In this document: positions 1 to 12,446 of the stretch, in pieces
Layout of the letters: each line of letters opens with the position of its first letter
Numbering within the stretch: position 1 is the stretch's first letter
Source of the DNA: Dactylis glomerata
Taxonomy: Eukaryota > Streptophyta > Magnoliopsida > Poales > Poaceae
Length of the DNA: 64,000 nt
Reading direction: 5' to 3'
Assembly (NCBI GenBank): GCA_007115705.1
Contig: QXEO01002087.1
Coordinates: 248,001 to 312,000, forward strand
Notes under the pieces: model-generated
Told to the model about the DNA's origin: nothing
What the model saw: the letters and a program-made list of their open reading frames with translations, nothing else
Database searches by the model: none
Translations under genes and position numbers: made by a program

Positions 1-688
1 TATGCCTAGCATACCAAAATTTTAGAAAAGACAACTTGGGTTTTATCCCATGCCATAACTCATATGGTGTCATTTCAATGGATCATGATGGCGCTCTTTT
101 CAGTGTAAAAGCGGTAGTCTCTAAAGCTTTATCCTTAAAATATAATGGCAGTTTTATAGACGACACCTTTGATCCAACAATGTCACACAAAGTTTGACTT
201 CATCTCTCGAACACTCCATACTCCTATGGTGTTTCAGGAAATACAAGTCTATGGAACGATTCCTCAACCATTAGGTGTCTGCTAAACTTGTAACTCAAAT
301 ATCTTCCTTTATGATCAAATCATAAATTCTTTATTATCTTGTTACAATGATTTTCCACTTCATCTAGAAATACTTTGAACATTTTTCAAATATTTCATGC
401 TTCTTCCTTATCAAGTAAATATACACATATATCTACTCAAATCATCGGTTAAAGTAAATAAAGTTCAAGAATTCACCACACACGGCTACACATAATGGAC
501 TATATACATCAACATGTACAATATCCAATAAGTTAGTCGTCCGTTCTTCTTTGGCCTACAAACGGAGTTTTAATCATCTCTAGGAAATTTTCACAAGTGT
601 CAATTGATTCAAAATCAAAAGGACTCAAAAATTCCATCAATATGGAGTTTCTTCATGTTTACTTTCCAATATGATTTAAACGGTGGTG
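1..688 (-). pseudogene. copia integrase core / C-terminal part, degenerate
   Basis: Translating the minus strand in pieces gives peptides typical of the copia integrase region: KALETTAFTLKRAPS followed by SIEMTPYELWHG and LSFLKFWYA near 1-120. The frame is broken by many stops and indels, so no continuous protein is possible. It is the continuation of the copia polyprotein whose upstream part resumes at 18668 beyond the Athila-like insertion. In the family this enzyme inserts element cDNA into the genome; this copy cannot be functional. The assignment to copia is firm; the exact subfamily is inferred. Confidence 0.8.
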
Positions 689-693
689 TCACT
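689..693. repeat. TSD TCACT, left copy (Athila-like array)
   Basis: Direct repeat TCACT lies immediately before the TGATACG tip of LTR A. The identical copy follows the CATCA tip of LTR D at 18663-18667, so the whole 694-18662 block entered as a unit or grew inside one insertion. Confidence 0.95.
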
Positions 694-2233
694 TGATACG
701 TCTCAAACGTATCTATAATTTTTGATGCTCCATGCTTGTTTTTACACCATTTGCCTTGTGTTTTGTTACACTTCGTGGCACTTTTATGCATTTTCCGGAA
801 CTAACCTATTAACAAGTCGCCACAGTGCCAGTTCCCTGTTTTCTGCTATTTTTGTGTTTCAGAACTGATACACAGGAAATATTCTCAGAATTGGATGAAA
901 CAAGTTCCTGAAGTCTTATTTTGCCCGGAAGCTTCCAGAGATCCAAAGAGGCGAAGGAGAGGGGCCACATGCCAGCCTCACACTAGGCCGGCGCGGCCCA
1001 GGCCCTGGCCGCGCCGCCTAGGTGTGAGGAGGCCTGGGGCCACTTCTGACGATGCCCCTTTGCCTATAAGAAGCCTCGGGACGGAAAACCCTAGGGGAAT
1101 CGGCGAAATTTCCAGAACAGTTCCGCAGCTCCGCCGTCGCCGTCAACAAAATTCGGGGGACAGAAGTCTCTATTTCGGCACCCTACCGGGACGGGGAAGT
1201 TCCCCCGGAGCCATCTCCATCGGTTTCCATCGCCGTCTCCGCCGCCTCCATCGACCTCACCGCCATCTCCATCAACCTTGCTGTCTCCTATGATGAGGAG
1301 GGAGTAGTTCATCCCCGAGGCTGAGGGCTCTACCGGTAGCTATGTGGTTCACCTCTCTCTCCCATGATGTGATCTTTATGTGATCGTGAGCTTTGTATCA
1401 TGTTGAATAAGTAGATGTTACTCTTCTTCATTATGTGTACTCTAGTGTGTTATTAAAGTAATCTATTCCTCCTGCCATGGTGTAACGGTGACAGTGCGTG
1501 CATCGTGGTGGTACTTGGTCTAGGCTACGATTGTGATCTCTTATGGATTATGAGAATAATTATCACTATGATAGTATTGAGTGATCTATTCCTCCTTTCA
1601 TGGTGTAATGTTGACAGTGTGTGCACCGTGTTAGTACTTGGTCTAAGTTGCAATAATATTTATCTTGAGTTGTGATTTGATTTGGATATCTCTATGAGTG
1701 GTGTTTGTCAAGTACTTGATGAACTTTGAGGAGTGCTTCGTAGCCCTACGCAATGATTAGCGTTATTCAATAGGAGAGTAATTCAGAGTACCTTAGTGAA
1801 GAGAAGTTATTTATTTATCCAATTATGTTATATTTGTTGAGAGTGTGTCCACTAGTGAAAGTATGATCCCTAGGCCTTGTTTCCAAGCATTGCACACCGT
1901 TTACTTCCTGTTTTGTTACATGTTTGCTCGCAGTGATATTTATTTTAGATCACATTTGCTACTTATAATCATCACTACTACTTGTATTTCACTATCTCTT
2001 CGCCGAACTAGTGCACCTATACATCTGACAAGTGTATTGGGTGTGTTAGGGACACAAGAGACTTTCTGTATCGTAATTGCAGGGTTGCTTGAGAGGGATA
2101 GCTTTGACCTCTTCCTCCCTGAGTTCGATAAACCTTGGGTGATCCACTTAAGGGAAACTTGCTGCTGCTCTACAAACCTCTGCACTTGGAGGCCCAACAC
2201 TGTCTACAAGAACAGAAGCGTGTGTAGACATCA
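694..2233 (+). repeat. LTR A (5' LTR of the Athila-like array)
   Basis: 1540 bp, TGATACG to ACATCA. A TATA-like TATAAG at 1065-1070 lies in a GC-rich stretch that probably precedes the transcription start. The short ORFs inside it recur at the same place in LTRs B-D and are not judged coding. The tip contains the inverted repeat GATACGT/ACGTATC. Confidence 0.93.
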
Positions 2234-2243
2234 AGCTCTTTTC

Positions 2244-2260
2244 TGGCGCCTTTGCCGGGA
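2244..2260 (+). promoter_or_regulatory. primer binding site (tRNA-Asp), mutated
   Basis: Lies 10 bp past LTR A. Compared with the perfect copies at 7315-7332 and 59128-59145 it has a G-to-T change and one missing G, so priming from this copy would be impaired. Confidence 0.85.
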
Positions 2261-2372
2261 GGTAAGGTAAAAGGTACTCGCATCCTCCTGTGTGAGTGCT
2301 CAGAGTTATTTCCTTTAGATTCTGTAATTACATCTTTTTATTTTTTATTTTTATTTTCACTAGTTAGGCTTA

Positions 2373-3222
2373 ATGGAAAACAAAGAGTTTGTTAGTCTTT
2401 TTCCTGAGTTTAGATATGAAGTGTTTGAAGAGAAAATTGAAAAACCTTTGGATCTTAATTTGCATGCTAATAGTGATGTTAGTATGAATGATTTGAACAG
2501 CGTTTATGCTAATGCTATAGAAAAAGTCTAAGCTTGGGGAAGCTGGTTTTGTAAAGCATGATATTTTTAGTTCCCCAGCTTTAGTGGAGAAAGTTTGCTC
2601 TGATGATATTTTATCTCCCATATGTGATGTTCCTTCTTATGATGATATGTTTGAAGAATATGCTTTGCAAAATAGCTGTTCTTTAGCTTGTGATGATACT
2701 AAACCTCTAGTTTATGATGGTTATGATGATGGGTATAATATTTTCAGTTCACCTACTATTGAGGATAAAATTAGTTATGATTACAATATGCCTCCTATTT
2801 ATGATGATTATGGTGATGAGAATAATTATTCTATTGAATTTGCTCCTACTACTATTGTTCCTGTGGTGAGTATTAATTCTTTTATGCATGTGGCTCATGA
2901 TAGGGATGCTTTATGTGATAGTTATATTGTTAATTATATTCATGATGCTACTGAAAGTTATTATGAGAGAGGGAAACATGGTTTGATGGATCTCAACAAT
3001 ATTGAGTTTCCCCTCTTTATGTTGCAATTCTTGAAGTTATACTTGTTTTGCCTTCCTATGCTTTTTGCTTTGCGCTTTCGTGACTTGTCTCTTTACAAGA
3101 CTATTTTTCATAGGAAGTGGTTTAGATTTAAATGTGTTCCATACTTGCTTTTTGATGCTCTCTATTGCTTTAAGTTCCTATATGACGCCTTTGCCTCAAG
3201 CTCTAATATGGCGCCCACATGA
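2373..3222 (+). pseudogene. Athila-associated ORF of unknown function, copy 1 (frameshifted)
   Basis: Homologue of the ORF at 7466-8314. It starts at ATG 2373 (MENKEFVSLFPEF). One extra A in the AAAAA run near 2521-2526 ends the frame at once; the downstream part stays open from 2584 to 3222. The downstream part is rich in Y-D-D and D-D-Y motifs (YDGYDDGYN, YDDYGDENN) and acidic, followed by a hydrophobic, Cys/Phe-rich tail (about residues 150-205 of the ORF from 2584) that could form membrane segments. I recognise no enzymatic or gag motif. It is known only as a recurrent ORF of non-autonomous grass Athila-like elements; function unknown. Confidence 0.7.
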
Positions 3223-5737
3223 GCATCTTTGCAAATTACTGCGCCTAGCTCAAATACGTTAAAGAAAAGCACTCTTGGGAGATAACCCATTGTTTATTTT
3301 CAGTAATTTTTCTTTTATTTGAGTCTTGGAAGTTATTAATACAGTAATAACCGCTCCTTATCCTTTTTATTTCGTTGTTGTGCCAAGAGAAGCCTCTAAT
3401 TTGAGTGAGGTAAAGATTTGGGAATGTTGCTGTCCTGAAACAGTTTTCGGTGCTGCACCGTAAAAATTCGTGAAAATTCTCTGTATATCTTTTGGACCTG
3501 CAATTTCTTGTGCATATGCCCCAGGTTATATCCAAACTTTCATTAGTTGAACACTTTTTGATTTGAGTAACATAAAATCCTCTAAAAATTCGACCTTTAT
3601 CAGCTGTTCTGTTTTGACAGATTTCTGCCAATATTTGTGTTTGCCGCTTTATCGCTTTCTTTTGAGTTCTTTTGATCACGGAACTTTTGGGGAAGTTGCT
3701 ACAGTAGTATATACTTAATATGTGGTGGTTTTAGGTTGAAACCTGAAGCAAAAAGGGTTGATTCTATGTTATGCTTACACTAATGTTGCTAATAGATTTG
3801 TGTTTAGTTTTGTATGAAGGAAGTATTCAAGTGTAGGGATTGGAGAATGATGAGATGAGTTGAAGAATGGACAAAAGCTCAAGCTTGGGGATGCCCATGC
3901 ATCACCCCAAGAAATATCCAAGAAGTACAAGCGTCAAAGCTTGGGGATGCCCCCGAGGCACCCCCTTCTTCATCGGCAAAAATCAGGTCACCTTTCAAAA
4001 CACTATATTTTTATTGCTTCATGCACTATGTGTTTTTCTTGGAGCGTCAGTTGTTTTTGTTTTCAGTTTTCTTTTGTTTTGTTTGCTGAAATAAATGGTT
4101 AGATCACATCATGTTTCTTTTGGAGGAGATGAACTCGCTTTTCATTTGCCAAGAACACTCCGTTTTTCACTCTTATCATTTCAACGAGTGTTCTCTTTTT
4201 CTGCTACTGCGTTTAGTTTTCGATTTTCGCCTTGATATGTGTTCAGATCTTGTTATATCTTTGCATCAAGGTGTATTTTTGCCTCTGATCTTTATTGGCT
4301 TTCATCAATAGAGGTGTTTATAAAAAGTTCGAATGGTGTTGGAAAAGAGAAAAGTTTCATGCAAAAAGTGGTACAAAAAGGAGCTTGTGTAGACTGTGGC
4401 CTAGGCTTTTGCATGTCGTGCTTGATGTCTTTTTGATAGTTTGCTTAGTGGTTTTGCTGTAGCATGACTTGTCTCAAATAACTGAGATTGCTTAATGAGC
4501 CTTTGAAAAAATCATGCGTTGTTTTAATTATTTGGAAGCATTTATTTGGTTTTCTCCTTTGATGCTTTATTTGGGTTGACTTGGCGCATGCTCACACATG
4601 TTAGACTCTTACAAAGTCGCAAATAGCCTCTATGATCATTTAGTTTTTGACTTTTGATGCCATCTTATGCTTCTTTTAATGTTGCTTTGTCGCTTTGCAT
4701 GATTATGGCCGTTATTGCTCTCTTAGTTGGTCGCTCCCAGTCTTTTGCTAGCCCTCATTTTGTACTGAGTATGAGCTCTACTCGTGCATTCAACTCCCAA
4801 AAACCAAGTTTACCATTGTGTCCACTATAAATTCCTATGCATGGTATTTGTAAGCCATTCCAAAGTAAATTTTCATGTGCTACCTTTCAAAACCTTCAAA
4901 ATACTTTTCATTTTGTGACACTGTTTTCAGCTCATGGGGACGTAGTGGTCGGATTTGCTATCTTCCATATTGTCTTATCCAAAAAGAAAAAAAAGAGAAA
5001 AAAAGAAAGAAAAAAGGCACTCCTTCATGGTATGTGAATGTTGGTGGGCACCCGATGGAATCGGTTAGCCATGGTTTGTGAAAGGAAAAAAAGGTGGGGA
5101 GGAGTGCCAAGCTTTATAAAAGAGCACAAAAGTGCCAATCTCTCTCTCAAAAACTTGCTTCATTCTTGTATGGAAGATAGTAAGAACCCCATTGCTAGTC
5201 GTTGACAAAAGCAACCACCTCTCAAAACTCAAGTTTTCTTTTTACTTTTATGTTGAGTCACCACCTTCTTTCTTTATGCACCATTAAGAGAGCATAGTTG
5301 TCATTCTTAGTGTGATATGCATTGTCCCAAAGTTCATTGATTGGCTCATGATGATTGGTTTCACTTGTTCTTAAATTATTTGTATCTAGTCGCCCTCTTA
5401 AACTTTGAGGTGTCCTATGCATTTATGTTTTGCTCTCCATGAAGGACAAGCTGAAAACCACTTGTATGTTTTTCCTTATGATTTGAACACACGTTTGACT
5501 TTCATTGTTTCATTTTCATGATCTTTTGTTTGTGTTCATTTGCATGTTTACAACATGGTTGCTAAGTTCTTATTGTCATGATTATATCTTCATGCCCATC
5601 TTTTAAGTTCTTTTGATCCCAGCTCACAACGCTTACATATATGATCAAGATTGTGTAGGTGCATGTCACCTCAAAAATTATTTGTTTTGTTATCACTTAC
5701 CTACTCGAGGACGAGCAGGAGTTAAGCTTGGGGATGC
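3223..5737 (+). other. internal region 1, non-coding part, to PPT
   Basis: No credible ORF. Holds two copies of AAGCTTGGGGATGCCC (3881-3896, 3937-3952), a TATA-like TATAAAAGAG (5115-5124), a purine-rich A/G tract (about 4981-5015), and ends in the polypurine tract AAGCTTGGGGATGC (5724-5737) directly before LTR B. From about 5235 onward it is identical, as far as I can see, to 10380-10882; upstream of that it diverges, and about 75 bp present at 10304-10380 are missing near 5228. Confidence 0.8.
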
Positions 5738-7304
5738 TGATACGTCTCAAACGTATCTATAATTTTTGATGCTCCATGCTTGTTTTTACACCATTTGCCT
5801 TGTGTTTCGTTACACTTTGTGGCGTTTTTATGCGATTTCCGGAACTAACCTATTGACAAGATGCCACAGTGCCAGTTCCCTGTTTTCTGCTGTTTTTGTG
5901 TTTCAGAGTGATACACAGGAAATATTCTCGGAATTGGACGAAACAAGTTCCTGAAGTCTTATTTTACCCGGAAGCTTCCAGAGATCCGAAGAGGAGTAGG
6001 AGGGGGGCCACCAGGGCCCCACACACAGGGGTGGCGTGGCCAGACCCCTGGCCGCGCGAGGCCCGCGTGTGGGAGCCTGGCTCCACCCCTGACATCGCCC
6101 CTTCGCCTATAAGAAGCCTCGGGACGGAAAACCCTAGGGGATTCGGCAATTTTCCAGAAGCAGTTCCGCAGCTCCGCCGCCACCGTCGACGAATTTGGGG
6201 GGACAGAAGTCTCTGTTCCGGCACCCTGCCGGGACGGGGAAGTGCCCCCGGAGCCATCTCCATCGGTCTCCATCGCCGTCTCCGCCGTCTCCATCGACCT
6301 CACCGCCATCTCCATCAACCTTGCTGTCTCCTATGATGAGGAGGGAGTAGTTCATCCCCGGGGCTGAGGGCTCTACCGGTAGCTATGTGGTTCACCTCTC
6401 TCTCCCATGATGTGATCTTTATGTGATCGTGAGCTTTGTATCATGTTGAACAAATAGATGTTATTATTCAGATATTATGCTACTCCTATGCTTAATTATT
6501 ATAGTGTACTCTAGTGATGTTATTAAAGTAATCTATTCCTCCTGCTATGGTGTAACGGTGACAGTGCGTGCATCATGGTGGTACTTGGTTTAGGCTATGA
6601 TCGTGATCTCTTATGGATTATGAGAGTAATTATTACTATGATAGTATTGAGTGATCTATTCCTCCTTTCATGGTGTAAAGTTGACAGTGTGTGCACCGTG
6701 TTAGTACTTGGTCTAAGTCGCAATGATTTCTATCTTGAATTGTGATCTGATTTGGATATCTCTATGAGTGGTGTTTGTCAAGTACTTGATGAACTTTAAG
6801 GGGTGCTTCTGTAGCCACTACGCAATGATTAGTGTTATTCAATAGGAGAGTAATTCAGAGTACCATAGTGGAGAGAAGTTGTTTATTTGTTCATTCATGT
6901 TATATTGTTGGGAGTATGTCCACTAGTGAAAGTATGATCCCTAGGCCTTGTTTCCAAGCATTGCACACCGTTTACTTGCTATTTTGTTACTTGTTTGCTC
7001 GCAGCGATATTTATTTCATACCACAGTTACTACTTATAATCATCACTACCGCTTGTATTTCACTATCTCTTCGCCGAACTAGTGCACCTATACATCTGAC
7101 AAGTGTATTGGGTGTGTTGGGGACACAAGAGACTTTCTGTATCGTAATTGCAGGGTTGCTTGAGAGGGATAGCTTTGACCTCTAACCTCCCTGAGTTCGA
7201 TAAACCTTGGGTGATCCACTTAAGGGAAACTTGCTGCTGTTCTACAAACCTCTGCACTTGGAGGCCCAACAAGTGTCTACAAGAATAGAAGTGCGTAGAC
7301 ATCA
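5738..7304 (+). repeat. LTR B
   Basis: 1567 bp. Differs from LTR C by about ten single-base changes, all transitions, whereas it differs from A and D by many changes and a ~25-bp indel near 6465. TATAAGAAG box starts at 6108. It is preceded by a polypurine tract and followed by a perfect PBS, so it works structurally both as the 3' LTR of internal 1 and the 5' LTR of internal 2. Confidence 0.92.
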
Positions 7305-7314
7305 AGCTCTTTTC

Positions 7315-7332
7315 TGGCGCCGTTGCCGGGGA
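7315..7332 (+). promoter_or_regulatory. primer binding site (tRNA-Asp), intact
   Basis: TGGCGCCGTTGCCGGGGA, complementary to the tRNA-Asp 3' end, 10 bp after LTR B. Confidence 0.9.
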
Positions 7333-7465
7333 GGTAAGGTAAAAGGTACTCACATTCTTTGGCTACTAAGTCTTTTAGTTGCTGGTGAGTGCTCGGAGTT
7401 ATTTCCTTTAGATTCTGCAATTACATCTTTTCGTTTCTTGTTTTTATTTTCACTAGTTAGGCTTA

Positions 7466-8314
7466 ATGGAAAATAATGAGTTCTTTAGTCTTTTTCCTGA
7501 GTTTAGATATGAAGTGTTTGAAGAGAAAATTGAAAAACCTTTGGAGCTTAATTTGCATGCTAATAGTGTTGTTAGTATGAATGCTTTGAACACCGTTGTT
7601 GCTAATGCTATAGAAAAGTCTAAGCTTGGGGAAGCTGGTTTTGTTAAGCATGATATTTTTAGTTCCCTAGCTTTAGTGGAGAAAGTTTGCTCTGATGATA
7701 TTTTATCTCCCCTATGTGATATTCCTTCTTATGATGATATGTTTGAAGAATATGCTTTGCGAAATAGTTGCTCTCTAGCTTGTGATGATACTAAACCTCT
7801 AGTTTATGATGGCTATGATGATGAGTATAATATTTTCAGTTCACCTACTATTGAGGATAAAATTAGTTATGATTAAAATATGCCTCCTATTTATGATGAT
7901 TATGGTGATGAGAATAATTATTCTATTGAATTTGCTCCTACTACTATTGTTCCTGTGGTGAGTATTAATTCTTTTATGCATGTGGCTCATGATAGGGATG
8001 CTTTATGTGATAGTTATATTGTTAGTTCTATTCATGATGCTATTGAAAGTTACTATGAGAGAGGGAAACATGGTTTGATGGATCTCAACAATATTGAGTT
8101 TCCCCTCTTTATGTTGCAATTCTTGAAGTTGTACTTGTTTTGCCTTCCTATGCTTTTTGCTTTGCGCTTTTATGACTTGTCTCTTTACAAGACTATCTTT
8201 CATAGGAACTGGTTTAGATTTAAATGTGTTCCATACTTGCTTTTTGATGCTCTCTATTGCTTTAAGTTCCTATATGGCGCCTTTGCCTCAAGCTGTTATA
8301 TGGCGCCCACATGA
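7466..8314 (+). pseudogene. Athila-associated ORF of unknown function, copy 2 (one stop)
   Basis: Starts MENNEFFSLFPEFRYEVFEE at ATG 7466 and is open to 8314 except for one TAA at 7874-7876, where copy 1 reads TAC; so a single C-to-A change broke a protein of about 282 residues. N-terminal third: Asn/Glu-rich with a DDMFEEYA motif. Middle: Tyr/Asp repeats (YDGYDDEYN, YDDYGDENN). C-terminal third: hydrophobic and Phe/Leu/Tyr-rich. No zinc knuckle, protease or RT motif. Lies about 130 bp after the PBS, the position of gag in full elements, so a structural role is possible but only inferred. Confidence 0.7.
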
Positions 8315-10882
8315 GCATCTTTGCAAATTACTGCGCCTAGCTCAAAGGCGTTAAAGAAAAGCACTCTTGGGAGATAACCCAATGTTTTCTTTTCAGTACT
8401 TTTTCTTTTATTTGAGTCTTGGAAGTCATTACTACTGTAATGACCGCTCCTTATCTTGTTTATTTCGTTTTTGTGCCAAGAGAAGCCTCTAATTTGAGTG
8501 AGGTAAAGATTTGGGGATGTTGCTGTCCTGAAACTGTTTTCGGTGCTGCACCGTAAAAATTCGTGAAAATTCTCTGTTTATCTTTTGTACCTGCGATTTC
8601 TTGTGCATATGTCCCAGGTTATATCCAAACTTTTCTTAGTTGAACACTTTTTTATTTGAGCAACAGAAAATCCCTCAAAAATTCGACCTTTGTCAGCTGT
8701 TCAGTTTTGACAGATTTCTGCCAATATTTGTGTTTGCCACTTTATCGCTTTCTTTTGAGTTCTTTTTATCACGGAACTTTTGGGGAAGTTGCTACAGTAG
8801 TATATGCTTAATATGTGGTGGTTTTAGGTTGAAACCTGAAGCAAAAAGAGGTTGATTCATTACTATGCCTACACTAATGTTGCTAATAGATTTGTGTTTA
8901 GTTTTGCATGAAGGAAGTTTTCAAGTGTAGGGATTGGAGAATGATGAGATGAGTTGAAGAATGGACAAAAGCTCAAGCTTGGGGATGCCCATGCATCACC
9001 CCAAGAAATATCCAAGAAGTACAAGCGTCAAAGCTTGGGGATGCCCCCGAGGCACCCCTTCTTCATCGGCAAAAATCAGGTCACCTTTCAAGACACTATA
9101 TTTTTATTGCTTCATGCACTATGTGTTTTTCTTGGAGCGTCAGTTGCTTTTGTTTTTAGTTTGTTTTGTTTTGTTTGCTGCAATAAATGCTTAGATCACA
9201 TCATGTTTCTTTTGGAGGAGATGAACTCGCTTTTCATTTGCCAAGAACGCTCTAGTTTTCACTCTTATCAAAAACCGAGTGTTCTTCCTTTTCTGCTACT
9301 GCTTTTGGTTTTCATTTTCGCCTTGATTTGCGTTCAGATCTTCTTTTATCTTTGTATCAAGGTGTATTTGGACCTCTGGTCTATTTTGGTTTCCTCAAAA
9401 AGGTTTTAATGGTGTTGGAAAAGAGAAAAAGCTTTATGCAAAAAAGTGGTACAAGAAGGAGCTTGTGTAGACTGCGGCCTAGGCTTTTGCATGTCATGCT
9501 TGATGTCTTTTTGATAGTATGCTTAAGTGGTTTTGCTGTAGCATGACTTGTCTCAAATAACTGAGATTGCTTAATGAGCCTTTGAAAAAATCATGCGTTG
9601 TTTTTACTGTATGGAAGCATTATTTTGGTTTTCTCCTTGATGCTTTATTTGGGTTGACTTGGCGCATGCTCACACATGTTAGACTCTTACAAAGTTGCCA
9701 ATAGCCTTCATGATCATTTAGTTTTTGACTTTTGATGCCATCGTATGCTTCTTTTAATGTCGCTTTGTCGCTCTGCATGATTATGGCCATTATTGCTCTC
9801 TTAGTTGGTCGCTCCCAGTCTTTTGCTAGCCCTCATCTTGTACTGAGTATGAGCTCTACTCGTGCATCCAACTCCCAAAAACCAAGTTTGCCATTGTGTC
9901 CACTATAAATTCCTATGCATGGTATTTGTAAGCCATTCCAAATAAATTTTCATGTGCTACCTTTCAAAAACCTTCAAAACACTTCTCGTTTTGTGACACT
10001 GTTTTCAGCTCATGGGGACGTAGTGGTCGGATTTGCTATCTTCCATATTGCTTATTCCAAAAATTAAAAAAAAAGAAAAAAGAAAGAAAAAAGGCACTCC
10101 TCCATGGAATGTGAATGTTGGTGGGCACCCGATGGAATCGGTTAGCCATGGTTTGTGAAAGAAAAAAAGGTGGGGAGGAGTGCCAAGCTTTATAAAAGAG
10201 CACAAAAGTGCCAATCTCTCTCTCAAAAACTTGCTTCATTTTTGTATGGAAGATAGTAAGAACCCCATTGCCAGTCGTTGACAAAGACAACCACCTCTCA
10301 AAACCAATTTTTATCTCTCTGTTTTACAAATGAAAAGCTCTAGCACATGTTTAATCACTGCTTCCCTCTGCGAAGGGCCTTTCTTTTTACTTTTATGTTG
10401 AGTCACCACCTTCTTTCTTTATGCACCATTAAGAGAGCATAGTTGTCATTCTTAGTGTGATATGCATTGTCCCAAAGTTCATTGATTGGCTCATGATGAT
10501 TGGTTTCACTTGTTCTTAAATTATTTGTATCTAGTCGCCCTCTTAAACTTTGAGGTGTCCTATGCATTTATGTTTTGCTCTCCATGAAGGACAAGCTGAA
10601 AACCACTTGTATGTTTTTCCTTATGATTTGAACACACGTTTGACTTTCATTGTTTCATTTTCATGATCTTTTGTTTGTGTTCATTTGCATGTTTACAACA
10701 TGGTTGCTAAGTTCTTATTGTCATGATTATATCTTCATGCCCATCTTTTAAGTTCTTTTGATCCCAGCTCACAACGCTTACATATATGATCAAGATTGTG
10801 TAGGTGCATGTCACCTCAAAAATTATTTGTTTTGTTATCACTTACCTACTCGAGGACGAGCAGGAGTTAAGCTTGGGGATGC
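8315..10882 (+). other. internal region 2, non-coding part, to PPT
   Basis: No credible ORF. Same layout as internal 1: AAGCTTGGGGATGCCC at 8975-8990 and 9031-9046, TATAAAAGAG at 10191-10200, an A/G tract near 10065-10092, and the polypurine tract ending at 10882. Contains a ~75-bp segment (10304-10380) absent from internal 1. Confidence 0.8.
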
Positions 10883-12446
10883 TGATACGTCTCAAACGTA
10901 TCTATAATTTTTGATGCTCCATGCTTGTTTTTACACCATTTGCCTTGTGTTTCGTTACACTTTGTGGCGTTTTTATGCGATTTCCGGAACTAACCTATTG
11001 ACAAGATGCCACAGTGCCAGTTCCCTGTTTTCTGCTGTTTTTGTGTTTCAGAGTGATACACAGGAAATATTCTCGGAATTGGACGAAACAAGTTCCTGAA
11101 GTCTTATTTTACCCGGAAGCTTCCAGAGATCCGAAGAGGAGTAGGAGGGGGGCCACCAGGGCCCCACACATAGGGGTGGCGCGGCCAGACCCCTGGCCGC
11201 GCGGGGCCCGCGTGTGGGAGCCTGGCTCCACCCCTGACATCGCCCCTTCGCCTATAAGAAGCCTCAGGACAGAAAACCCTAGGGGATTCGGCAATTTTCC
11301 AGAAGCAGTTCCGCAGCTCCGCCGCCACCGTCGACGAATTTGGGGGGACAGAAGTCTCTGTTCCGGCATCCTGCCGGGACGGGGAAGTGCCCCCGGAGCC
11401 ATCTCCATCGGTCTCCATCGCCGTCTCCGCCGTCTCCATCGACCTCACCGCCATCTCCATCAACCTTGCTATCTCCTATGATGAGGAGGGAGTAGTTCAT
11501 CCCCGGGGCTGAGGGCTCTACCGGTAGCTATGTGGTTCACCTCTCTCTCCCATGATGTGATCTTTATGTGATCGTGAGCTTTGTATCATGTTGAACAAAT
11601 AGATGTTATTATTCAGATATTATGCTACTCCTATGCTTAATTATTATAGTGTACTCTAGTGATGTTATTAAAGTAATCTATTCCTCCTGCTATGGTGTAA
11701 CGGTGACAGTGCGTGCATCATGGTGGTACTTGGTTTAGGCTATGATCGTGATCTCTTATGGATTATGAGAGTAATTATTACTATGATAGTATTGAGTGAT
11801 CTATTCCTCCTTTCATGGTGTAAAGTTGACAGTGTGTGCACCGTGTTAGTACTTGGTCTAAGTCGCAATGATTTCTATCTTGAATTGTGATCTGATTTGG
11901 ATATCTCTATGAGTGGTGTTTGTCAAGTACTTGATGAACTTTAAGGGGTGCTTCTGTAGCCACTACGCAATGATTAGTGTTATTCAATAGGAGAGTAATT
12001 CAGAGTACCATAGTGGAGAGAAGTTGTTTATTTGTTCATTCATGTTATATTGTTGGGAGTGTGTCCACTAGTGAAAGTATGATCCCCAGGCCTTGTTTCC
12101 AAGCATTGCACACCGTTTACTTGCTATTTTGTTACTTGTTTGCTCGCAGCGATATTTATTTCATACCACAGTTACTACTTATAATCATCACTACCGCTTG
12201 TATTTCACTATCTCTTCGCCGAACTAGTGCACCTATACATCTGACAAGTGTATTGGGTGTGTTGGGGACACAAGAGACTTTCTATATCGTAATTGCAGGG
12301 TTGCTTGAGAGGGATAGCTTTGACCTCTAACCTCCCTGAGTTCGATAAACCTTGGGTGATCCACTTAAGGGAAACTTGCTGCTGTTCTACAAACCTCTGC
12401 ACTTGGAGGCCCAACAAGTGTCTACAAGAATAGAAGTGCGTAGACA
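10883..12446 (+). repeat. LTR C (last bases missing)
   Basis: Closest to LTR B. The terminal CATCA is lost: the sequence passes from GTAGACAT straight into TAGTTCATTTTCATG, an internal-region sequence. No PBS follows. Confidence 0.9.

Noticed and set aside
895..1312. 132-155-aa ORFs and antisense ORFs at the same place in LTRs A-D (e.g. 5869-6336, 11014-11481, 17293-17721)
   Set aside because: They lie across the TATA/transcription-start region of LTRs, are open on both strands because of high GC, and translate to Arg/Pro/His-rich low-complexity sequence. Frame conservation reflects LTR similarity only.
4981..5015. A-rich tract as a SINE/LINE poly(A) tail
   Set aside because: Present at the same place in both internal regions, with no TSD or SINE body next to it.
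5738..12446. B-C element as a simple nested insertion into internal region 1
   Set aside because: Sequence left of LTR B is the normal internal 3' end with PPT, and no TSD brackets B-C; recombination explains the layout better.
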